Assembly (NCBI GenBank): GCA_017548765.1
Contig: JAFYZH010000063.1
Location: 50,190 to 114,189 of the forward strand
DNA from: Lachnospiraceae bacterium
GTDB lineage: Bacteria > Bacillota > Clostridia > Lachnospirales > Lachnospiraceae
Direction: 5' to 3'
Length of the DNA: 64,000 bases
This document shows positions 60,655-64,000 of the stretch, piece by piece. Made by a program: the position numbers and the translations under genes. Position 1 is the stretch's first letter. Each line of letters opens with the position of its first letter. The notes under the pieces are model-generated. The model was not told the DNA's origin. It ran no database searches and saw only the letters and a list, made by a program, of their open reading frames with translations.

Positions 60655-60847
60655 GTACCCTTTTTCTTCTTCCTGTACAGGCCCGAAAAAATGCCTGTAA
60701 CGAGCGGTTTAGGACCGGATCTTCAACCTGAAATCGTTTACTGACTTTTTTTGTATACATCCCTTCCTTATTTACACATGCAAGTGCTCCGTTAACTTTC
60801 CCCTAGTTTAACGGGGCATTTGCGTTTCTAAAAATCATTTTTCCGGC
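60655..60847 (+). other. Non-coding stretch behind the riboswitch with further hairpins
   Basis: No convincing gene. It contains a TACAGGC/GCCTGTA hairpin (60676-60699), a 17-codon ATG frame without binding site (60691-60744), and a 16-pair hairpin at 60780-60823 (GCAAGTGC...GCATTTGC with two wobble pairs) that could end transcription. If transcription passes the terminator at 60625, this segment would form the body of a structured RNA ending at the terminator at 60848. Confidence 0.5.
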
Positions 60848-60887
60848 CCGGAAAGCCTTATTCTACAAGGCTTTCCGGTATTTTTTT
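60848..60887 (+). terminator. Strong terminator before marR
   Basis: Perfect 12-pair stem CCGGAAAGCCTT/AAGGCTTTCCGG, ATTCTAC loop, followed by TATTTTTTT. Confidence 0.92.
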
Positions 60888-60927
60888 ACCCGGAACAGAA
60901 AAACTTCAAATTTTTTTGAAAAACCTA

Positions 60928-60956
60928 TTGACATTAGTTCGGAACCGAAGTATAAT
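60928..60956 (+). promoter_or_regulatory. Promoter of marR
   Basis: TTGACA at 60928-60933, 17-base spacer, TATAAT at 60951-60956. Two palindromes overlap the spacer and the region just behind -10. Confidence 0.9.
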
Positions 60957-60971
60957 TAGTTCGGAACCGAA
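60938..60971 (+). promoter_or_regulatory. Duplicated operator for MarR
   Basis: The perfect palindrome TTCGGAACCGAA occurs at 60938-60949 (within the spacer) and 60960-60971 (downstream of -10), centres 22 bases apart, about two helical turns. A dimeric repressor on either copy would block RNA polymerase. This predicts autorepression by the gene product. Confidence 0.75.
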
Positions 60972-61004
60972 GTAAAACACAAAAGAAAAAGGAGAGAAAA
61001 GAAT

Positions 61005-61658
61005 ATGGTAAGAAACAGTGATCTTTTTAGAAAAATGATGAGTTTACCCAAAGTACTTAGTATGATGAAGATGAAAGAGATGGGCCAGCCTCCGTTCGGA
61101 ATGGGCGGTCAGCCGCAGTTCGGTATGGGGGGTAAGCCCGGCTTTGGCGGTCCCGGCGGGGCACCGTTCCAGCCGCCGTTTGGCATGGATGGTAAGCCTG
61201 GTTTTGGTGGCCCCGGAAGACCCGGTCAGGCTCCGTTCGGTATGGGCGGTCAGCCGCAGTTCGGTATGGGCGGAAAGCCCGGTTTCGGCGGTCCCGGATG
61301 CAGAAAGGGTCCTGCAGGCCCGATGGGCAGAGGCATGAGCCGTGAGCGCTTGCTGACCATCATCAGCGAGTATCCGAATGGCATTCGCCAGAAGGATCTG
61401 GCGGAGGCAGCCGGCATCAACGCATCCTCGGCTTCGGAAGTTGTCAGCCGTCTGGAGGACGACGGCTACCTGGTTCGCGTGATCGACGAGAGCGATAAGC
61501 GCGCCACCTTGCTGAAGCTTACGGAGATGGGAGCTGTCCGTGCGGAAGAGATCCGTTCAGAGAGAGACTCCTTCCTGGATGAACTCTTCGGCCGCCTGAC
61601 CGAAGATGAAAAGCAGACCCTTTCCGACCTGCTGGATAAATTGCTCGGAAAAGAATAA
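61005..61658 (+). CDS. MarR-family regulator with low-complexity N-terminal region
   Basis: 217 residues. The C-terminal ~108 residues are a MarR winged helix: SRERLLTIISEYPNGIRQ, ASSASEVVSRLEDDGYLVRV, and the beta-wing DESDKRATLLKLTEMG. The N-terminal part (~25-100) is made of repeats rich in Gly, Phe, Pro, Met and Gln (PPFGMGGQPQFGMGGKPGFG and variants), with no known fold and unusual for MarR. AAAGGAGAGAAAAG precedes the ATG. Its promoter has two copies of a palindrome, so it probably represses itself. No target gene is next to it; the following kinase has its own likely promoter. Confidence 0.85.
   Translation: MVRNSDLFRKMMSLPKVLSMMKMKEMGQPPFGMGGQPQFGMGGKPGFGGPGGAPFQPPFGMDGKPGFGGPGRPGQAPFGMGGQPQFGMGGKPGFGGPGCRKGPAGPMGRGMSRERLLTIISEYPNGIRQKDLAEAAGINASSASEVVSRLEDDGYLVRVIDESDKRATLLKLTEMGAVRAEEIRSERDSFLDELFGRLTEDEKQTLSDLLDKLLGKE
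61083..61310 (+). repeat. Gly/Phe/Pro-coding repeats in the marR gene
   Basis: Repeated 12-30 base units around CAGCCGCAGTTCGGTATG and GGTAAGCCCGG; the block at ~61087-61160 reappears nearly unchanged at ~61230-61305, showing recent duplication. Confidence 0.75.
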
Positions 61659-61679
61659 TATATCGCTCGTTAAACGATG

Positions 61680-61720
61680 AACGAGAGGCTGCCGTGACCC
61701 GGCAGCCTTTCGTTGTTTTC
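61680..61720 (+). terminator. Terminator after marR
   Basis: 15-pair stem (AACGAGAGGCTGCCG/CGGCAGCCTTTCGTT with one G-T), followed by GTTTTC. Confidence 0.85.
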
Positions 61721-61754
61721 AGGGACTGTAGCGGCTGCCCGACCGATTATTTGG

Positions 61755-61783
61755 TTGACATATAGTACTGAAAATGATACATT
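61755..61783 (+). promoter_or_regulatory. Possible promoter of the phosphotransferase gene
   Basis: TTGACA at 61755-61760 is consensus; the -10 after 17 bases is TACATT, weak. Confidence 0.45.
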
Positions 61784-61826
61784 TTTAATATGTTGCATTT
61801 GGATTTTTCAGAAAGGTGGGAACGGT

Positions 61827-62861
61827 ATGGCGCTTGAAAAAAGTGTATTGAATACAGACGAGATGATGGCGCTTTTGCAGACCGAATACGGCCTGCACTT
61901 CATTGACCGAAAAAAGCTCGCCTTAGGCTCTGCGAATTGCTTCAAAGTCCGGTGCGAAGAGGGTGATTTCTTCCTCAAGGAGTATCAGAGCGACTTCACT
62001 ATGGACAGGGTCGACCGCGAGGCGGACATCGTCTCGTATCTGCGAGTCCGACGATTTCCTGTCGCAGGTTTCGTGAAGACTTTGAACGGGGGCAATGCTG
62101 TCCTTTACGAGGGGCATGTGATCAGCGTGCAGGATTACGTGGAAGGCACGTCCTATCTGAACGACCTTCCGCATGCGTTGCTGATGAAGAGCGCCGGATA
62201 CCTCGGGCGCATGCATTCCCTGCTGAAAGACTATCCGCTGGAGACCGAAATGGACTACCGCTGGGCCGAAAGTATTTCCGCCGAGGCTGTTGCACGCAAG
62301 TTTGATGCGCTGCTGGCGGCTCTCGAAGCAGAGCGGTCGGATCCGAACTACGCGAAGATCCGCGAAGACCTGATCTTCAAAAAGAACTTAATGACCTGCA
62401 TCGACGACTGGAAGCAGTACTTCCGCGGGATCACGTTTTCCGCGACCCACGGTGACTACACTGCCTGCCAGTTGATCTGCGGGGAAGACGATATACGGGC
62501 GATCATCGATTTTTCGTCCGCGGGTACATTGCCCGTGGTCTGGGAGATCATGCGATCCTACATCCAGTCGGGCGGCGTCGGGCGCAACGAGACTACGCTC
62601 GATGTCGAGGATCTGGTTGCCTACGTTGCCGAATACATGAAGTATGCGCCCCTCACCCGAAGGGATCTGGAGGCGATGCCGTACCTATACCTGTTCCAGC
62701 TGACCCAGAGCAGCTACGGGTACAAAGAGTACCTGATCGCAAAAACTGAGAACCGCGAGGCACTGCTGGATTTCGCGTTTTGGCGAACCGGGATCTGCCG
62801 CGAGATACATGGAAAGGCAAACGAGATCTCAGATGCGTTGTCGTTGTTGATCGACCGATAA
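61827..62861 (+). CDS. Phosphotransferase family protein (APH/spore-coat CotS-like)
   Basis: 344 residues, third APH-superfamily member. The catalytic loop is ATHGDYTACQLIC (HGDxxxxQ, with Gln replacing the common Asn), and the metal site IIDFSSAG follows. FFLKEYQS contains the ATP-binding Lys. The layout resembles CotS/YutH-like and homoserine-kinase-like proteins. Substrate unknown. ATG 61827 follows AAGGTGGG; the in-frame extension upstream spans the promoter and is not supported. The next GNAT gene begins 38 bases downstream. Confidence 0.75.
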   Translation: MALEKSVLNTDEMMALLQTEYGLHFIDRKKLALGSANCFKVRCEEGDFFLKEYQSDFTMDRVDREADIVSYLRVRRFPVAGFVKTLNGGNAVLYEGHVISVQDYVEGTSYLNDLPHALLMKSAGYLGRMHSLLKDYPLETEMDYRWAESISAEAVARKFDALLAALEAERSDPNYAKIREDLIFKKNLMTCIDDWKQYFRGITFSATHGDYTACQLICGEDDIRAIIDFSSAGTLPVVWEIMRSYIQSGGVGRNETTLDVEDLVAYVAEYMKYAPLTRRDLEAMPYLYLFQLTQSSYGYKEYLIAKTENREALLDFAFWRTGICREIHGKANEISDALSLLIDR

Positions 62862-62899
62862 AACGCATAAAACTACCGGAATATAAGGAGATAAATATC

Positions 62900-63352
62900 A
62901 TGGAATATACTACCAGACTTGTAACAATAGAAGATTATGATGCGATTTTTGAACTGTGGAATTCGACCGAGCAGAGCCGGAGAGCGCTGAACCCCGTGGA
63001 TGATACCCGGGAGGGCATTGACCGTTATCTGAAGCGGAATCCCACCACATGCTTTGCTGCGGTGGCCGACGGAAAGATCATCGGCGTGATCCTGACCGGT
63101 CACGACGGACGGCGGGCGCTCATTCACCATATGTGCGTTCATCCGGACTATCGTCGGCTGGGCATCGCCGCACGGCTGGTCGCCCTGGCGGAGGAAGCAC
63201 TGCAGAAGGAAGGCATCCAGAAGGTCTTCGGCCTCGTGTTCAAAGATAACGACACGGCCAATGCATTCTGGGAGGCGCAGGGGTACTCGCTGAGAACGAA
63301 CCTCAATTATCGGAATAAGAGCCTGAATTCGAATATACCGACAGGCGAATAA
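62900..63352 (+). CDS. GNAT family N-acetyltransferase
   Basis: 150 residues, single domain. HHMCVHPDYRRLGIAARLV is a canonical acetyl-CoA loop (RRLGIA), followed by VFKDNDTANAFWEAQGY. AAGGAG is 9 bases before the ATG 62900. Similar to small Bacillota acetyltransferases of unknown substrate (YpeA-like). Cotranscribed with the flanking kinase and methyltransferase to judge by short gaps. Confidence 0.88.
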   Translation: MEYTTRLVTIEDYDAIFELWNSTEQSRRALNPVDDTREGIDRYLKRNPTTCFAAVADGKIIGVILTGHDGRRALIHHMCVHPDYRRLGIAARLVALAEEALQKEGIQKVFGLVFKDNDTANAFWEAQGYSLRTNLNYRNKSLNSNIPTGE

Positions 63353-63370
63353 GGAAAAGGAATAATTCAA

Positions 63371-64000
63371 ATGATCAATAACGAAAAAGATGTAAAAGAC
63401 CAGTATGCGAAAGCAGACCGGTTAAATACCAGGATCTCCATTCATGACAAATACTCGACAAATAAAATGGGATTTGCCAATTGGATCTACTCCAACTACC
63501 GGATCTTAGAGGGCATGAAGGTCCTGGAACTCGGCTGCGGCACCGGATCCATGTGGAAGGGCCATGAGGCTCTTCTGGATGCTTGCGGCGAGATCATCCT
63601 GTCGGATTTTTCCGAGGGTATGGTGGAGACGATTCGGACGAACCTCGGATCCCGTACGAACACACAGTACCGCGTGATCGACATCCAGGACATCCCGTAT
63701 GAAGATGTGACCTTTGATGTTGTGATCGCAAATATGATGCTTTATCACGTGCCGGATCTGGATCAGGGACTTCGTGAAGTCAAAAGAGTCCTGAAAAAGA
63801 CAGGAGTATTCTATACGGCGACCTACGGTGAACACGGGATCGTGGAGTATCTGGCATCCCTTCTCGGCGAATACGGCGTAAAGGATACGGCAAGTAAGGC
63901 ATTTACCCTGCAAAATGGCGGAGAGATCCTCGGAAAGCATTTTTCTAAGGTGGAAATGCTTCGTTACGAGGACAGCCTGGCCGTGACCGATGTCGACGAT
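63371..64000 (+). CDS. SAM-dependent methyltransferase, cut by window end
   Basis: The reading frame from ATG 63371 is open to the window edge (210 codons). Motif I is KVLELGCGTGSMW near residue 53, then LSDFSEGMVE, VVIANMMLYHVPD and VKRVLKKTGVFYTAT, the Methyltransf_11 pattern. AAGGAAAAGGAA is the ribosome binding site. The C-terminal end is outside the window. Substrate unknown. It follows a GNAT gene by 18 bases. Confidence 0.85.
   Translation, partial: MINNEKDVKDQYAKADRLNTRISIHDKYSTNKMGFANWIYSNYRILEGMKVLELGCGTGSMWKGHEALLDACGEIILSDFSEGMVETIRTNLGSRTNTQYRVIDIQDIPYEDVTFDVVIANMMLYHVPDLDQGLREVKRVLKKTGVFYTATYGEHGIVEYLASLLGEYGVKDTASKAFTLQNGGEILGKHFSKVEMLRYEDSLAVTDVDD

Noticed and set aside
60691-60744. 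17-codon ATG frame behind the riboswitch terminator
   Set aside because: No ribosome binding site, and its start lies in a hairpin; kept only as a remark in the non-coding entry.
60563-60760. 65-codon frame on the - strand across the riboswitch
   Set aside because: It runs antisense through the conserved aptamer and terminator; no binding site; Arg-rich random translation.

Overview
This window reads as a chromosomal segment of an anaerobic, low-redox Bacillota, most likely class Clostridia and probably Lachnospiraceae or a close relative. The evidence is the mcsA-mcsB-clpC-radA block, rubrerythrin and desulfoferrodoxin as oxygen defence, strong AGGAGG-type ribosome binding sites, ideal TTGACA-17-TATAAT promoters, a GEMM-type c-di-GMP riboswitch, dockerin/cohesin-like modules and plant-polysaccharide enzymes (GH27-like, CE15-like). 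Nothing looks like prophage, insertion sequence, CRISPR, tRNA or rRNA. The taxonomic call is inference from gene content.

Region by region. 0-12.2 kb is an accessory stretch on the + strand with many small-molecule-modifying enzymes: two aminoglycoside/choline-kinase-like phosphotransferases, four GNAT modules, SAM methyltransferases (one fused to a GNAT), an AraC-cupin pair, a histidine phosphatase, a nucleoside phosphorylase, a radical SAM protein and a split chromate transporter. 12.2-15.8 kb is an RsgA-like GTPase, a HAD phosphatase and an MFS exporter, with two different leader-peptide attenuators. 15.8-20.3 kb has a luxE-luxC pair, desulfoferrodoxin, a metallo-beta-lactamase-fold protein and a tandem Nudix protein. 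20.4-22.7 kb (- strand) is malQ-plsC. 22.9-28.1 kb carries a MATE exporter, an RlmD/TrmA-type methyltransferase, a GNAT, a DinB-like protein, a YjbR-alkyltransferase fusion and an XRE regulator. 28.2-34.8 kb has a CE15-like esterase, a membrane diguanylate cyclase, an alpha-galactosidase, a rhodanese protein, DUF3137 and LemA.

34.8-49.0 kb is more core-like: proS, a guaA gene encoding only the ATP-pyrophosphatase part, a MacB-type ABC/FtsX pair, an ABC exporter, a lipoprotein, an esterase, a 5'-nucleotidase lipoprotein and an NSS amino-acid symporter (- strand). 49.1-54.3 kb has rubrerythrin, then a secreted glucosaminidase carrying a dockerin, then a membrane protein with a cohesin-like ectodomain. 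54.4-60.4 kb is mcsA-mcsB-clpC-unknown-radA; the McsB has two altered catalytic motifs. 60.4-61.0 kb is non-coding and holds a c-di-GMP-I riboswitch with its own promoter and terminator but no obvious target gene, followed by a MarR gene with duplicated perfect palindromes in its promoter. The window ends with another phosphotransferase, a GNAT and a methyltransferase cut by the edge.

The most interesting leads are the orphan c-di-GMP riboswitch, the two neighbouring leader-peptide attenuators (one on an RsgA GTPase), the McsB with substituted catalytic residues, the adjacent dockerin/cohesin-like cell-surface pair, and luxEC without luciferase. Start codons were chosen from ribosome binding sites; alternatives are stated where they matter. 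No database search was possible, so family names rest on motif recognition.
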